The notes below the pieces were generated by a model. That model was not told the origin of the DNA, searched no databases, and saw only the letters and a program-made list of their open reading frames with translations. A DNA stretch of 16,399 bases from DATLZM01 sp035559315. GTDB taxonomy: Bacteria > Actinomycetota > UBA4738 > HRBIN12. Below are positions 1 to 7,654 of the stretch, in pieces. The stretch is from contig DATMBJ010000171.1 of NCBI GenBank assembly GCA_035559315.1, positions 1 through 16,399 of the forward strand. The letters run 5' to 3'. The first letter of the stretch is position 1; each line of letters starts with the position of its first letter. The position numbers and the translations under genes are program-made.

Positions 1-55
1 GGCCGCCCGCGTCCCGCCGACCGGTTCCGCGTCCCCCACCGGCCCGCCCCGTGGC

Positions 56-1405
56 CTACCCGAAGGCCTGGGCCGCGGCGGCCTCCATCGCCTTCGTCAC
101 CCCGTCGACGTCGTCGGGGTTCGCCAGGAAGTCCTGGAACAGCTTGAACAGGCCCTGGCCGACGGTGGCGCCGAACTCCGCCGGCTGGAGGTCGGAGAGG
201 TCAAACCGGAAGACCTCCGCCGAGGTCAGGGCCTCGGCCGACTTCCGGGTGATGTCGTCGGGGTAGACCGAGAGGTCCACGCCCTGGTTGGGCGAGGTGA
301 ACCCGCCGAGCCCGGCCCAGATCTCGCCGGCCTCGGGCGTGGCCAGGAACTCGATCAGCGCCTTCCCCGCGTCGGAGTCGGTGAGGAGGACCGCGACGTC
401 CCCGCCGCCCACCACCGCCGGGGGCGACCCGTCGATCGCCGGGAAGTCGAAGAAGTCGGCGTCGGTGCCGAGCTGCGCGTCGGTCTCGCCGGTGATCACC
501 CCGGCGACGAAGTCCCCCTCGTAGACGATCGCCGCCTTCGGCGGGTCGGTGAAGACCTGCGTGACGGAGGTGGGGAAGTCGGTCTGGAGGGCCCCCCGCC
601 TCCCGCCCGCGATCAGCGACTCGTCGCCCATGAGCTCGGCCATCACGCCGAGGGCGTCCTTCACGCTGTCGTCGGTCCACGGGATCTCGTGCCGGGTGAG
701 CTGGTCGTAGGCGTCGGCCCCGGCCGAGCGGATGTAGACGTTCTCGAACCAGTCGGTGAGGGTCCACCCGTCGGCGCCGCCGATCGAAACCGGCGGTACG
801 CCGAAGTCCGCGATGGTCCGCGCCACCTCGAGGAACTCGTCCCAGGTGGCGGGCGGCGAGACGCCGGCGTCCGCGAAGACGCCGACGTTGTACCAGACCG
901 TCGACTTGTTCGCGGCCTTGAACCACACGCCGTAGAGCGTGCCGTCGATGCTGCCGAGCTCCCGCCAGACCGAGGCGTAGTTCGCGTCCACCTCGTCCCC
1001 CACCACGTCCTCGATGGGCTGGAGCGCGCCCTGCTCGGCGAGGTCGGCCATGAGTCCGGGCTGGGGGAGGATCGCCACGTCCGGCGGGTCGCCGCCCTCG
1101 ATCCGGGTCCCGAGGACCGCCGCGATGTCGTCCCCGGTCGAGGTGTAGGTCACGTCGGCCCCGGTCCGTTCAGCGAAGGCGTCCAGCACCTGCTGGAAGT
1201 TCTCCTGCTCGGTGCCGGTCCAGACCGCCGCCACCTCGACGGCCTGCCCGGACAGGTCGCCTTCCGCGGGGGGTGCCTCCTCCTCCCCCGGGCCGCAGGC
1301 CGCGGCCAGGACGAACACGACCGACGCCAGGATCGCCCCGCGCCCGGCTCGCGACGCCCTGCCGACCCGCGCCCCGCTCCGGGTCCCACGAACGGCTCCA
1401 GCCAT
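56..1405 (-). CDS. Sugar ABC transporter substrate-binding lipoprotein
   Basis: This 449-residue extracellular solute-binding protein (family 1, MalE/AglE-like) should capture a sugar outside the membrane and deliver it to an ABC permease. The N-terminus has an Arg-rich stretch, a hydrophobic segment (about residues 24-36) and a lipobox-like LAAAC with the acylated Cys at residue 37, followed by an acidic, Pro-rich linker typical of lipoproteins. The body has the expected features: PPDVAILPQPG early, YGVWFKAANKSTVWYN in the middle and VVGGGDVAVL late. The ATG at 1405 is preceded by AAGGAGGGG at 1412-1420 with 6 nt spacing. It follows the ABC ATPase by 23 nt, so the two are co-transcribed. No permease is in the window; these probably lie left of position 1. 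The substrate is not determined by sequence; an alpha-glucoside is guessed from the GH15 neighbour. Confidence 0.93.
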   Translation of the reverse strand: MAGAVRGTRSGARVGRASRAGRGAILASVVFVLAAACGPGEEEAPPAEGDLSGQAVEVAAVWTGTEQENFQQVLDAFAERTGADVTYTSTGDDIAAVLGTRIEGGDPPDVAILPQPGLMADLAEQGALQPIEDVVGDEVDANYASVWRELGSIDGTLYGVWFKAANKSTVWYNVGVFADAGVSPPATWDEFLEVARTIADFGVPPVSIGGADGWTLTDWFENVYIRSAGADAYDQLTRHEIPWTDDSVKDALGVMAELMGDESLIAGGRRGALQTDFPTSVTQVFTDPPKAAIVYEGDFVAGVITGETDAQLGTDADFFDFPAIDGSPPAVVGGGDVAVLLTDSDAGKALIEFLATPEAGEIWAGLGGFTSPNQGVDLSVYPDDITRKSAEALTSAEVFRFDLSDLQPAEFGATVGQGLFKLFQDFLANPDDVDGVTKAMEAAAAQAFG

Positions 1406-1428
1406 CGGGCTCCCCTCCTTCCCTGGGC

Positions 1429-2637
1429 TCAGCGGTAGATGCCGAGCCCCGTCTCGACGTCGAAGAAGTGCATCCGGGAGGTGTCGACGACGAGCTCGAT
1501 CGGCTCGCCCTCCCGCGCCCCGGTCCTCGGGTTGAGCTGGGCCACGAAGCTCGACACGGCGGCCCGGGCCCGCTCCTCGAGGCGCTCGAGCGCCTCGGTC
1601 CCCACGTCCACCGCGAGTTCCCGCGTGTCCTCGGTGAGCACCATCGGGGCCCGGACCTGGAAGTGGATCAGGATCTCCGACCCCAGCGCCTCCCGGAGGT
1701 CCACGACCGCCCGGATCCTGCGGTCGGGCGGGGCGTCGGCCACGAGGCTCGCGTCCTCGATGTCCTCGGGCCGGATGCCCACCACGACCTTCCGGCCCTC
1801 GTAGGCCCGGAGCGCGGGACGCTCCTCGAGCGCCCGCTCGTCGATCCGGAGGGTGGTCTCGCCGAAGCGCGCCGCGAGCCCGCCGTCGGCCCGTATCAGC
1901 TCGGCCTCGACCATGTTCATCGCCGGCGAGCCGATGAACCCCGCCACGAACAGGTTCACGGGGTGGTCGTAGAGCTCCTGCGGCGGGGCGACCTGCTGCA
2001 GCTCGCCCTTCTTGATCACCGCCACCCGGTCGCCCATCGTCATCGCCTCGACCTGGTCGTGGGTCACGTACACCGTGGTGACCCCCAGGTCGTTCTGGAG
2101 CCGGGCGATCTCGGCCCGCATCTGCACGCGGAGCTTGGCGTCGAGGTTCGAGAGCGGCTCGTCCATCAGGAAGGCCCGGGGCTCGCGGACGATCGCGCGG
2201 CCCATCGCCACGCGCTGCCGCTGTCCGCCCGAGAGCGCCCGCGGCTTCTTGTCGAGGAGCTCCGAGAGCCCGAGGATCCGGGCCGCCTCCCGCACCCGCC
2301 GGTCGATCTCCGCCTTGTCCATCCGGCGGAGCCTGAGCCCGAAGGCCATGTTCTCGTACACGGTCATGTGGGGGTACAGGGCGTAGTTCTGGAAGACCAT
2401 CGCGACGTCCCGGTCCTTCGGGGGGACGTCGTTCACGACCCGCTCGCCGATCCGGATCGTGCCCTCGGTCACGTCTTCCAGGCCGGCGATCATCCGGAGG
2501 GCCGTGGTCTTGCCGCACCCCGAGGGGCCCACCAGCACCATGAACTCGCCGTCGGCGATCCCGAGGTCCAGGTCCGAGACGGCCCTGGTGCCGTCGGGGT
2601 AGACCTTCGATACGTCCTCCAGGACGATCTCGGCCAC
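1429..2637 (-). CDS. ugpC: ABC transporter ATP-binding protein, UgpC/MalK/MsmX family
   Basis: This 402-residue ATPase energises a carbohydrate importer from the cytoplasmic face. It shows Walker A GPSGCGKTT (residues 37-45), a Q-loop Gln at 83 (VFQNYALYPHMT), signature LSGGQRQR (135-142), Walker B with catalytic Glu (FLMDEP, Glu160), D-loop SNLD and H-loop His193 (YVTHDQVEA). The remaining ~160 residues are the TOBE/MalK-type regulatory domain (VGIRPEDI) that marks the CUT1 sugar group. The length matches actinobacterial UgpC-type proteins. The start is GTG at 2637, with a GGGGAGGGAG purine tract just upstream; no closer ATG fits. It is the first transporter gene of the operon, ahead of the binding protein. 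Such ATPases are often shared among several sugar importers, so the ugpC name indicates the family and not glycerol-phosphate specificity. Confidence 0.95.
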   Translation of the reverse strand: MAEIVLEDVSKVYPDGTRAVSDLDLGIADGEFMVLVGPSGCGKTTALRMIAGLEDVTEGTIRIGERVVNDVPPKDRDVAMVFQNYALYPHMTVYENMAFGLRLRRMDKAEIDRRVREAARILGLSELLDKKPRALSGGQRQRVAMGRAIVREPRAFLMDEPLSNLDAKLRVQMRAEIARLQNDLGVTTVYVTHDQVEAMTMGDRVAVIKKGELQQVAPPQELYDHPVNLFVAGFIGSPAMNMVEAELIRADGGLAARFGETTLRIDERALEERPALRAYEGRKVVVGIRPEDIEDASLVADAPPDRRIRAVVDLREALGSEILIHFQVRAPMVLTEDTRELAVDVGTEALERLEERARAAVSSFVAQLNPRTGAREGEPIELVVDTSRMHFFDVETGLGIYR

Positions 2638-2819
2638 GTCCGGCTCCCTCCCCGGGCCCTCGGTCGAGCGCCCGGGGGGCTCGCGCCGCCCCAGCGGCGG
2701 GTTCCCCCGGGCGGAACCTTACCCGACCCCTCCCCGGCCACGCCACCCAGGGGTTGCGGTTCGGACAACCTGGCGCGCGAGGGTCGACCGACGGCGAGGG
2801 CCGAGGCGAGCGGCGGCCG
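2638..2819. other. Intergenic region with small dyads between the GH15 gene and the ABC operon
   Basis: This 182-nt spacer separates the GH15 stop from the ABC ATPase start on the minus strand. It contains a 19-bp imperfect dyad (GGTTG ... CAACC, 2752-2770), an 8-bp palindrome GGTCGACC (2782-2789) and a small GC hairpin (CGCCGC/GCGGCG, 2684-2699). Reading minus, TAAGGT at 2716-2721 could be a -10 element giving a leader of about 70 nt, but no good -35 accompanies it. The dyads could be operators for a sugar-responsive repressor; this is inference only. No coding sequence was seen. Confidence 0.4.
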
Positions 2820-3887
2820 TCAGCCCAGCGCGGCCCGAGCGAGCAGGTGCATGGCGTGGCTCCAGAGCAGCGGCCGGGCGACGGGCCCCCACCGGCCCTC
2901 CCAGGGCGGCAGGAGCTCGGGTCGCTGGAGATGCCGGGGGACCTGTTCGGGGAGGAGGCCGTGCGCGTCGGCGGTTCCCTCGATCCACGCCACCGCCTCG
3001 CGGGCCCCAGGCCCGTCCCCGAGGCGAGCACGGGCCAGGGCGAGCGCGCCCGCGAGCGGCACCCACAGCCCCCCGCCGTAGTAGCCGTCGCCCAGGTAGC
3101 GGTGCACGCCCGCCCCCTCCGCCACGAGCTCGGCCTCGATCCGGCCCACGGTTGCCCGGACGACGGGGTCTCCGGGATCGAACGGCCCGAACGGCCCGAA
3201 CACGAGCAGCGCGCTCCCGTCGACGGCCTCGCTCCCCTCGAACCTGGGGAGCACGCCGCCCGCGGCCGCGGCGACCGCGGCGAGGCGGGCCCGCGCCCGA
3301 ACCGCGATCGCCGCCGCCCCGTCGTCCTCGAGGATCGCGGCGGCCCGCTCGAGCCCCCGGGCCACGGCGGCGACCGTCGTCGGATGGATGCGGTCGGGGT
3401 GCTCCTCCCAGCAGTTCCAGCACGGGCGATCCCACAGGGCGGCCAGGTACCGGACGACGAGGCCGACCGCCTCGCGGTACGGGGAGGGGTCCCCGCCCGT
3501 GGCCTGGAGGTGGAGGCCGAGCGCCGAGAGCCAGAGGCCGTAGCCATCGAGCTGGAAGTTCGACCAGGGCTCCCGGCCCTCGGTCCCGTCCACGCGGAAG
3601 CGGGTGTGGAGCACCGCCGCGTCGTCCGGCGGGCGACCCGGTGGCGGCGCCTGGGCCCCGAGGCGCTCCACCTTCCCGCGGTGCTGGAGGACGACCGCGG
3701 CGGTCCAGCGGTGGAACGCCGCGGCGCGGGCGTGCTCCGCCACCGCGTCGAGCGCGTGCGCGCAGAACGACCCGTCCCGGATCCAGCAGTACCGGTACAC
3801 GGGGAACCCGGGGGCGGCGACGAACGCCCCGCCGGGGTCCTGTCCTCTGGCGAGCACCTCGACCGAGGTCCGCACCGGGTCGCGCAT
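2820..3887 (-). CDS. GH15-like glucosidase, catalytic (alpha/alpha)6 barrel only
   Basis: This 355-residue protein matches the catalytic domain of glycoside hydrolase family 15 (glucoamylase, dextran glucosidase, GH15 trehalase). It starts almost directly at the first substrate-contact motif, YRYCWIRDGSF (residues 31-41), followed by WSNFQLDGYG (108-117). WEEHPDRIHPTT places the likely catalytic acid at Glu161, and LLPEQ places the likely base at Glu314, just before WGPVARPLLWSHA. Pairing of these two Glu motifs is diagnostic for the family. The usual N-terminal beta-sandwich domain (about 250 residues) is absent, and no room exists for it, because the divergent macro-domain gene begins 17 nt upstream. 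No signal peptide is seen, so it should act in the cytoplasm, fitting hydrolysis of an oligosaccharide imported by the neighbouring ABC system. The exact substrate is open. The start has no SD and probably begins on a leaderless transcript. Confidence 0.85.
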   Translation of the reverse strand: MRDPVRTSVEVLARGQDPGGAFVAAPGFPVYRYCWIRDGSFCAHALDAVAEHARAAAFHRWTAAVVLQHRGKVERLGAQAPPPGRPPDDAAVLHTRFRVDGTEGREPWSNFQLDGYGLWLSALGLHLQATGGDPSPYREAVGLVVRYLAALWDRPCWNCWEEHPDRIHPTTVAAVARGLERAAAILEDDGAAAIAVRARARLAAVAAAAGGVLPRFEGSEAVDGSALLVFGPFGPFDPGDPVVRATVGRIEAELVAEGAGVHRYLGDGYYGGGLWVPLAGALALARARLGDGPGAREAVAWIEGTADAHGLLPEQVPRHLQRPELLPPWEGRWGPVARPLLWSHAMHLLARAALG

Positions 3888-3892
3888 CCGGC

Positions 3893-3899
3893 TACGATG
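3893..3899. promoter_or_regulatory. Overlapping divergent -10 elements (macro-domain gene / GH15 gene)
   Basis: On the plus strand, TACGAT (3893-3898) ends 6 nt before the ATG at 3905. On the minus strand, CATCGT (3894-3899) ends 6 nt before the ATG at 3887. Neither start has a Shine-Dalgarno, so both messages would start at or next to the start codon. The two hexamers are offset by one base, so a single symmetric element could serve both directions. No convincing -35 was seen. The plus-strand element is the better match; the minus one has C for the first T. Confidence 0.5.
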
Positions 3900-3904
3900 C
3901 TGAC

Positions 3905-4423
3905 ATGCCGCGGATCGTCCTCGTGCAGGGCGACATCACCGAGCAGCGGGTCGACGCGATCGTGAACGCGGCCAACCCCTCGCTCATGGGCGGCGGGGGC
4001 GTGGACGGGGCCATCCACCGCCGCGGGGGACCCGCGATCCTGGAGGAGTGCAAGCGGATCCGAGAGACGCGCTACCCCGACGGCCTCCCCACCGGGGAGG
4101 CGGTGGCCACCACCGCCGGGGAGCTCCCCGCGAAGTGGGTGATCCACACCGTCGGGCCGGTGTACTCGAAGCGCGAGGACCGATCCCACCTCCTCGCCGC
4201 CTGCCACCGGAACGCGCTCGCGGTGGCCGACGAGCTCGGGGCCCGCACCGTCGCGTTCCCCGCGATCTCGACGGGCGTGTACGGGTACCCGGTCGAGGAG
4301 GCCGCCCCGGTGGCGATCCGGGCGGTCCAGGAGGCCGACACGCGGGTGGAGGAGGTCCGGTTCGTGCTGTTCGACCGACGGGCCTACGAGGCGTTCGAGC
4401 GCGCCCTCGCCGAGGCGCGCTGA
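3905..4423 (+). CDS. Macro-domain protein, O-acetyl-ADP-ribose deacetylase type
   Basis: This 172-residue single macro domain of the MacroD/YmdB type should bind ADP-ribose and remove acetyl or ADP-ribosyl groups in the cytoplasm. It starts with VLVQGDIT (residues 5-12), then VDAIVNAANPSLMGGGGVDGAIH (16-38), which supplies the adenine-contacting Asp10, catalytic-loop Asn24 and the Gly-rich loop with Asp34. FPAISTGVYGYP in the C-terminal half forms the phosphate-binding loop. The length is standard for the stand-alone family. The ATG at 3905 lies 7 nt after a TACGAT box, and there is no SD, so a leaderless message is likely. A rhodanese follows 41 nt downstream on the same strand. Family membership is secure; the physiological substrate (sirtuin product or ADP-ribosylated protein) is not. 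Confidence 0.93.
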   Translation: MPRIVLVQGDITEQRVDAIVNAANPSLMGGGGVDGAIHRRGGPAILEECKRIRETRYPDGLPTGEAVATTAGELPAKWVIHTVGPVYSKREDRSHLLAACHRNALAVADELGARTVAFPAISTGVYGYPVEEAAPVAIRAVQEADTRVEEVRFVLFDRRAYEAFERALAEAR

Positions 4424-4447
4424 GTCCACCTTTTCCCACCTCCCTGG

Positions 4448-4453
4448 TAGAGT
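4448..4453 (+). promoter_or_regulatory. Extended -10-like element before the rhodanese gene
   Basis: TGG immediately followed by TAGAGT forms an extended -10-like element. It lies 11 nt before the ATG at 4465, which would give a leader of about 5 nt. The sequence just before the ATG is pyrimidine-rich and then CGGG, with no SD, consistent with a very short leader. This suggests the rhodanese has its own promoter in addition to read-through from the macro-domain gene. Confidence 0.4.
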
Positions 4454-4464
4454 TCTTCCCCGGG

Positions 4465-4800
4465 ATGAGCGAGCACCTCACCGATCCGAAGGGCGTCTTC
4501 GAGCGCCTGGGCGAGGTCCAGCTCGTCGACTGCCGCGAGCGGTACGAGTGGGACGCGGGGCGGATCGAGGGCGCGATCCACCTCCCGCTCAACCGGATCA
4601 TGGCGGGCGACGAGGACGGCCTCGACCGGTCCCGTCCGGTGGTCGTGGTGTGCCGCTCGGGGAACCGGAGCGAGCTCGCGACGATGATGTTCCAGGCCCG
4701 CGGCTTCGAGGCCTACAACCTCGAGGGCGGGATGGAGGCCTGGGCCCGCGAGGGGCTGCCGTTCAGCGCCCCCGACGGCTCGCCCGGCCGCGTGGCCTGA
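4465..4800 (+). CDS. Single-domain rhodanese-like sulfurtransferase
   Basis: This 111-residue stand-alone rhodanese of the GlpE/PspE size class transfers sulfane sulfur through a persulfide on its active Cys. The domain opens with VQLVDCRERYEWDAGRIEGA (residues 18-37, the CH2A region) followed by IHLPL. The active-site loop VVCRSGNRS places the catalytic Cys at residue 63 with a normal six-residue loop, and GFEAYNLEGGMEAWAREGLP (80-99) is the typical end. It appears cytoplasmic, with no signal peptide or membrane segment. The start is an ATG without SD, a few bases after a promoter-like box. The downstream MFS gene is convergent. No nearby molybdenum-cofactor, thiamine or arsenate gene indicates a specific sulfur acceptor. 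Confidence 0.93.
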   Translation: MSEHLTDPKGVFERLGEVQLVDCRERYEWDAGRIEGAIHLPLNRIMAGDEDGLDRSRPVVVVCRSGNRSELATMMFQARGFEAYNLEGGMEAWAREGLPFSAPDGSPGRVA

Positions 4801-4802
4801 GC

Positions 4803-4821
4803 GCCGGCGGGAGGCGTCGGC
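4803..4821. terminator. Weak hairpin between convergent rhodanese and MFS genes
   Basis: GCCGGCG and CGTCGGC pair over 7 bp, including one G-U wobble, around a GGAGG loop in the 40-nt gap between the convergent stops. No T-tract follows. It is a possible bidirectional terminator only because of its position. Confidence 0.3.
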
Positions 4822-4840
4822 ACCCGGGCGGTCGCCCCCC

Positions 4841-6097
4841 TCACCCCGCCTCGGAGCCGTGCGGCGGGGCGGCCTCCGGCGCGAGCGGCAGGCGGACCGG
4901 CTCCGGGCGGCGGAGCGCCGGCGCGTCCAGCGCGAACCACGCGACGGCCGCGGCCGTCCACGCGAGGGCGCTCGCCACCGCGTAGACGGGGGCCGACCCG
5001 AGCCGTCCGTAGACGAACCCCCCGAGCAGGCTGCCCAGGATCTGGGCGATCCCGAACCCCACGGTGCCGAGGAGCGAGAGGCCGGTCGCGTGGAGCGTCG
5101 GCCGAACCAGCTTCCCCACGATCGCCACCCCGCTCGTGAACAGCAGCCCGAAGCCCATCCCCTCGAGCGCCGCCGAGAGCGAGAGCAGGAGGGGATCGGA
5201 GAGGAGCCCCCACACGAGGAACCCCAGGGCGTAGACCGCCGCCCCCGCCAGGTAGACGGCCCGGAGACCGAGGCGCGCCGCGAGCCGCGACGAGGCGAGC
5301 ATCACCGGGACCTCGACCGCGCCGCCGAGCGCGATCCCCACCCCGATCGTCGCGAGGCCGCCGCCCCGGTCCTCGATCCGCAGCGCGATGAAGTTCCACG
5401 CCGCGGCGAAGCCGGTCCAGAGGAGGAGCGAGGCCGCGAGGAACGCCCGGTACCGGGGGGATCCGCGGAGCACCCGGCCCACCGCGCCGAGCCGTCCGTG
5501 GCGCTCCGCGCGGGCCGGCGGGTCGCGGTCGAGCGCGCCGCTCCACGCCAGCACCAGCAGGCTCCCGGCCGCGTAGGCCGGGAGCATCCAACGGACCCCG
5601 ACCCGATCCAGGACCACCCCGAGGACGAGGGTGGCGACCGCGTAGGACAGGCTCTCCCAGGCCCGGATGAAGCCGTAGCGCTCCATCCGCTCCTCGCCGA
5701 GGTGCGCCAGGGCGATCGCGTCGATGTTCGGGCCCAGGGCCCCGCCCACCCCGGCGAGCAGCGCGGCGGCGGCCGCCACGGGGACCAGGCCGTCGGGGAC
5801 GGCGAACAGGAGCAGGGCGAAGGCCGCGGCGAGCGCCGTCCCCACCCGGAGCGCGCTCCGCCTCCCCAGGGTCGTGTCCGCGAGGTGCCCCCACACGGGG
5901 TTCGCGAGGATCCGGGCCGCGGCCATCACCGACAGGACCCCGCCGATCTCCTCCGGCCGGAGCCCGCGGGAACGGAGGTAGGGCGCGAAGAACGGGAAGA
6001 AGGCCGCGATGACCAGCCCGAACAGCACGAAGAGGACCTGCACCCCGACGGCCGACCGGACCCGGAGCGCGCGGGCCCCTCCACCAACCGTCGGCAC
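4841..6097 (-). CDS. MFS transporter, HcaT/MFS_1-like group
   Basis: This 418-residue membrane protein has about twelve hydrophobic segments and belongs to the major facilitator superfamily. Helix 1 (about 16-40, ending FFPFFAPYL) followed by RGLRPEEIGGVLS and NPVWGHLAD is typical of the branch with 3-phenylpropionate (HcaT) and LacY-like porters. Motif A is GHLADTTLGRR (70-80), and YGFIRAWES (141-149) matches the YG-x-x-R-x-W-x-S signature of that branch. The chosen start is GTG at 6097, because a near-consensus TATACT (6105-6110) lies exactly 7 nt upstream with no SD; the open frame continues further upstream but runs into the divergent gene. It is divergent from glcD, so it may import the hydroxyacid that GlcDEF oxidises, which is inference from position only. 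The substrate is unknown. Confidence 0.87.
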   Translation of the reverse strand: MPTVGGGARALRVRSAVGVQVLFVLFGLVIAAFFPFFAPYLRSRGLRPEEIGGVLSVMAAARILANPVWGHLADTTLGRRSALRVGTALAAAFALLLFAVPDGLVPVAAAAALLAGVGGALGPNIDAIALAHLGEERMERYGFIRAWESLSYAVATLVLGVVLDRVGVRWMLPAYAAGSLLVLAWSGALDRDPPARAERHGRLGAVGRVLRGSPRYRAFLAASLLLWTGFAAAWNFIALRIEDRGGGLATIGVGIALGGAVEVPVMLASSRLAARLGLRAVYLAGAAVYALGFLVWGLLSDPLLLSLSAALEGMGFGLLFTSGVAIVGKLVRPTLHATGLSLLGTVGFGIAQILGSLLGGFVYGRLGSAPVYAVASALAWTAAAVAWFALDAPALRRPEPVRLPLAPEAAPPHGSEAG

Positions 6098-6103
6098 GCG
6101 CGG

Positions 6104-6110
6104 CAGTATA
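6104..6110. promoter_or_regulatory. Overlapping divergent -10 elements (MFS / glcD)
   Basis: Minus-strand TATACT (6105-6110) lies 7 nt before the MFS GTG at 6097. Plus-strand CAGTAT (6104-6109) lies 6 nt before the glcD ATG at 6116. The two are offset by one base, and the start codons are 19 nt apart. There is no SD on either side and no clear -35. This is the same architecture as at 3893-3899. Confidence 0.5.
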
Positions 6111-6115
6111 TGGGC

Positions 6116-7654
6116 ATGCGCGGAGCGACCGACGGGGCGGAGGACCCGGCCGCCGCGGGCCGAGCGTCGGTGGAGGCCCGCCCGGCACGGGGGGCGGACG
6201 TCGAGGCCGCCCGCCGTGAGCTCGAGGAGGCGCTCGGTCCGGACGGCGTCCTCGCCGACCGCCTGGCGCTGCTCCTCTACTCCCGCGACGCCTCGATGGT
6301 GGAGGGCGGCTGCGCCCTCGTCGCGTTCCCGCGGAGCGTGGAGGACGTCCAGGCCTGCGTGCGGATCGCCGCCCGCCATGGACTGCCCGTCGTCCCCCGG
6401 GGTTCGGGCACCGGCCTGGCCGGGGGCGCCACGCCGATCGGCGACGCGCTCGTGGTCTCCACGGCGAAGATGAACCGGATCCTGGAGGTCCGCCCGGAGG
6501 ACCGCCTGGCGTGGGTCGAGCCCGGCGTAATCAACCTCGACCTCCAGCTCGCGCTGGCCCCCGCCGGCTTCACCTACGCGCCCGACCCCTCGTCCCAGCA
6601 GACCTGCTCGATCGGGGGGAACGTGAACACGAACGCGGGGGGACCGCACTGCCTGGCCTACGGGGTCACCTCGAACCACGTCCTGGCGGTTGACGTCGTG
6701 CTCCCCGACGGCCGGCTCGAACGCTTCGGGTCGGAGGGTCCCGAGTGGCCGGGCCTCGACCTCCGCGGGATCGTCGTGGGGAGCGAGGGGACGCTCGGGA
6801 TCGTGGCCCGGGTCTGCGTCCGCCTCACGCCGCTCCCCGAGGACGTGCGCACGATGCTGTTCGACTTCGAAACGGTCGAGGACTGCGCCCAGACCGTCTC
6901 GGACATCATCGCCTCGGGCGTGATCCCCGCCGCCGTCGAGATGATGGACCACGGGATCGTGGTGGCCGCGGAGAACTTCGCCCACGCCGGCTACCCCACC
7001 GACGCCGCCGCGATCCTGATCGTGGAGGTGGACGGGTCGCCGGCCGCGGTCGTGGCCCAGGCCGAGGCGGTCGAGGCCGCGGCCCGGCGGAACCGCGCGC
7101 GCAGCGTGCGGGTGGCGGCGGACGAGGCCGAACGCGCGCTGATCTGGAAGGGGCGGAAGACGGCCTTCGGGGCCGTCGCCCAGATCGCCCCCCACTATCA
7201 CCTCCACGACTGCGTCGTGCCCCGCACCAAGCTCGTGGAGGTGCTCTCGGGGGTCTACGAGATCGCCCGCCGCCACGGGCTCGTCGTGACCAACGTGTTC
7301 CACGCGGGCGACGGCAACCTCCACCCGCTGCTCTCGTTCGACCGCCGGGTGCCCGGGACGCTCGAGCGGGTGCTCCGGGCCTCCGAGGAGATCGTCCGCC
7401 TGTGCGTGGAGGCCGGAGGGGTCCTCTCCGGCGAGCACGGGATCGGCCTCGAGAAGCGCGACTTCATGCCGCTCGTGTTCTCCGCCGAGGACCTCGCGGC
7501 CCAGGACTGCCTCCGGGCGGCGTTCGATCCCGAGCGGCGCATGAACCCCGAGAAGGTGCTCCCCGAGGGAGCCCGGTGCGGGGACTTCGCCATGGCCCGC
7601 GGGCAGGACGTGGCCGAGGCGTTGGCTCGGATGCCGGAGGGGGCGTGGATCTGA
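6116..7654 (+). CDS. glcD: Glycolate oxidase-type FAD-linked oxidase, GlcD subunit
   Basis: This 512-residue flavoprotein is the catalytic FAD subunit of a GlcDEF-type complex, which oxidises glycolate or a related 2-hydroxyacid (such as D-lactate) to the 2-oxoacid. The FAD-binding PCMH domain has VVPRGSGTGLAGGATP (92-107) and SIGGNVNTNAGGPHCLAYG (165-183), ending at EGTLGIVARV (224-233). The C-terminal FAD-oxidase domain has FHAGDGNLHPLLS (395-407) and GVLSGEHGIGLEKRDFMP (435-452). Length and order match the family. The ATG at 6116 is preferred to ATG 6110, because 6110 lies immediately after the -10-like CAGTAT and could not be transcribed from it. The stop (7652-7654) overlaps the next ATG as TGATG, within the first unit of a 38-bp tandem repeat. 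glcE follows after a 74-nt gap. Confidence 0.93.
   Translation: MRGATDGAEDPAAAGRASVEARPARGADVEAARRELEEALGPDGVLADRLALLLYSRDASMVEGGCALVAFPRSVEDVQACVRIAARHGLPVVPRGSGTGLAGGATPIGDALVVSTAKMNRILEVRPEDRLAWVEPGVINLDLQLALAPAGFTYAPDPSSQQTCSIGGNVNTNAGGPHCLAYGVTSNHVLAVDVVLPDGRLERFGSEGPEWPGLDLRGIVVGSEGTLGIVARVCVRLTPLPEDVRTMLFDFETVEDCAQTVSDIIASGVIPAAVEMMDHGIVVAAENFAHAGYPTDAAAILIVEVDGSPAAVVAQAEAVEAAARRNRARSVRVAADEAERALIWKGRKTAFGAVAQIAPHYHLHDCVVPRTKLVEVLSGVYEIARRHGLVVTNVFHAGDGNLHPLLSFDRRVPGTLERVLRASEEIVRLCVEAGGVLSGEHGIGLEKRDFMPLVFSAEDLAAQDCLRAAFDPERRMNPEKVLPEGARCGDFAMARGQDVAEALARMPEGAWI

Noticed and set aside
1..55. A gene fragment at the left edge
   Set aside because: No convincing start, stop or SD could be seen in 55 bases; it is probably the spacer before the transporter permease genes.
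56..4429. A 1457-codon open frame on the minus strand ending with the binding protein
   Set aside because: Only the last 449 codons read as a real protein; upstream it runs out of frame through the ABC ATPase, GH15 and macro-domain genes. Long shadow frames are expected at this GC content.
4448..4453. The rhodanese promoter as a strictly leaderless one like the others
   Set aside because: The -10-like box ends 11 nt before the ATG, so a leader of a few bases is expected; it was listed separately.
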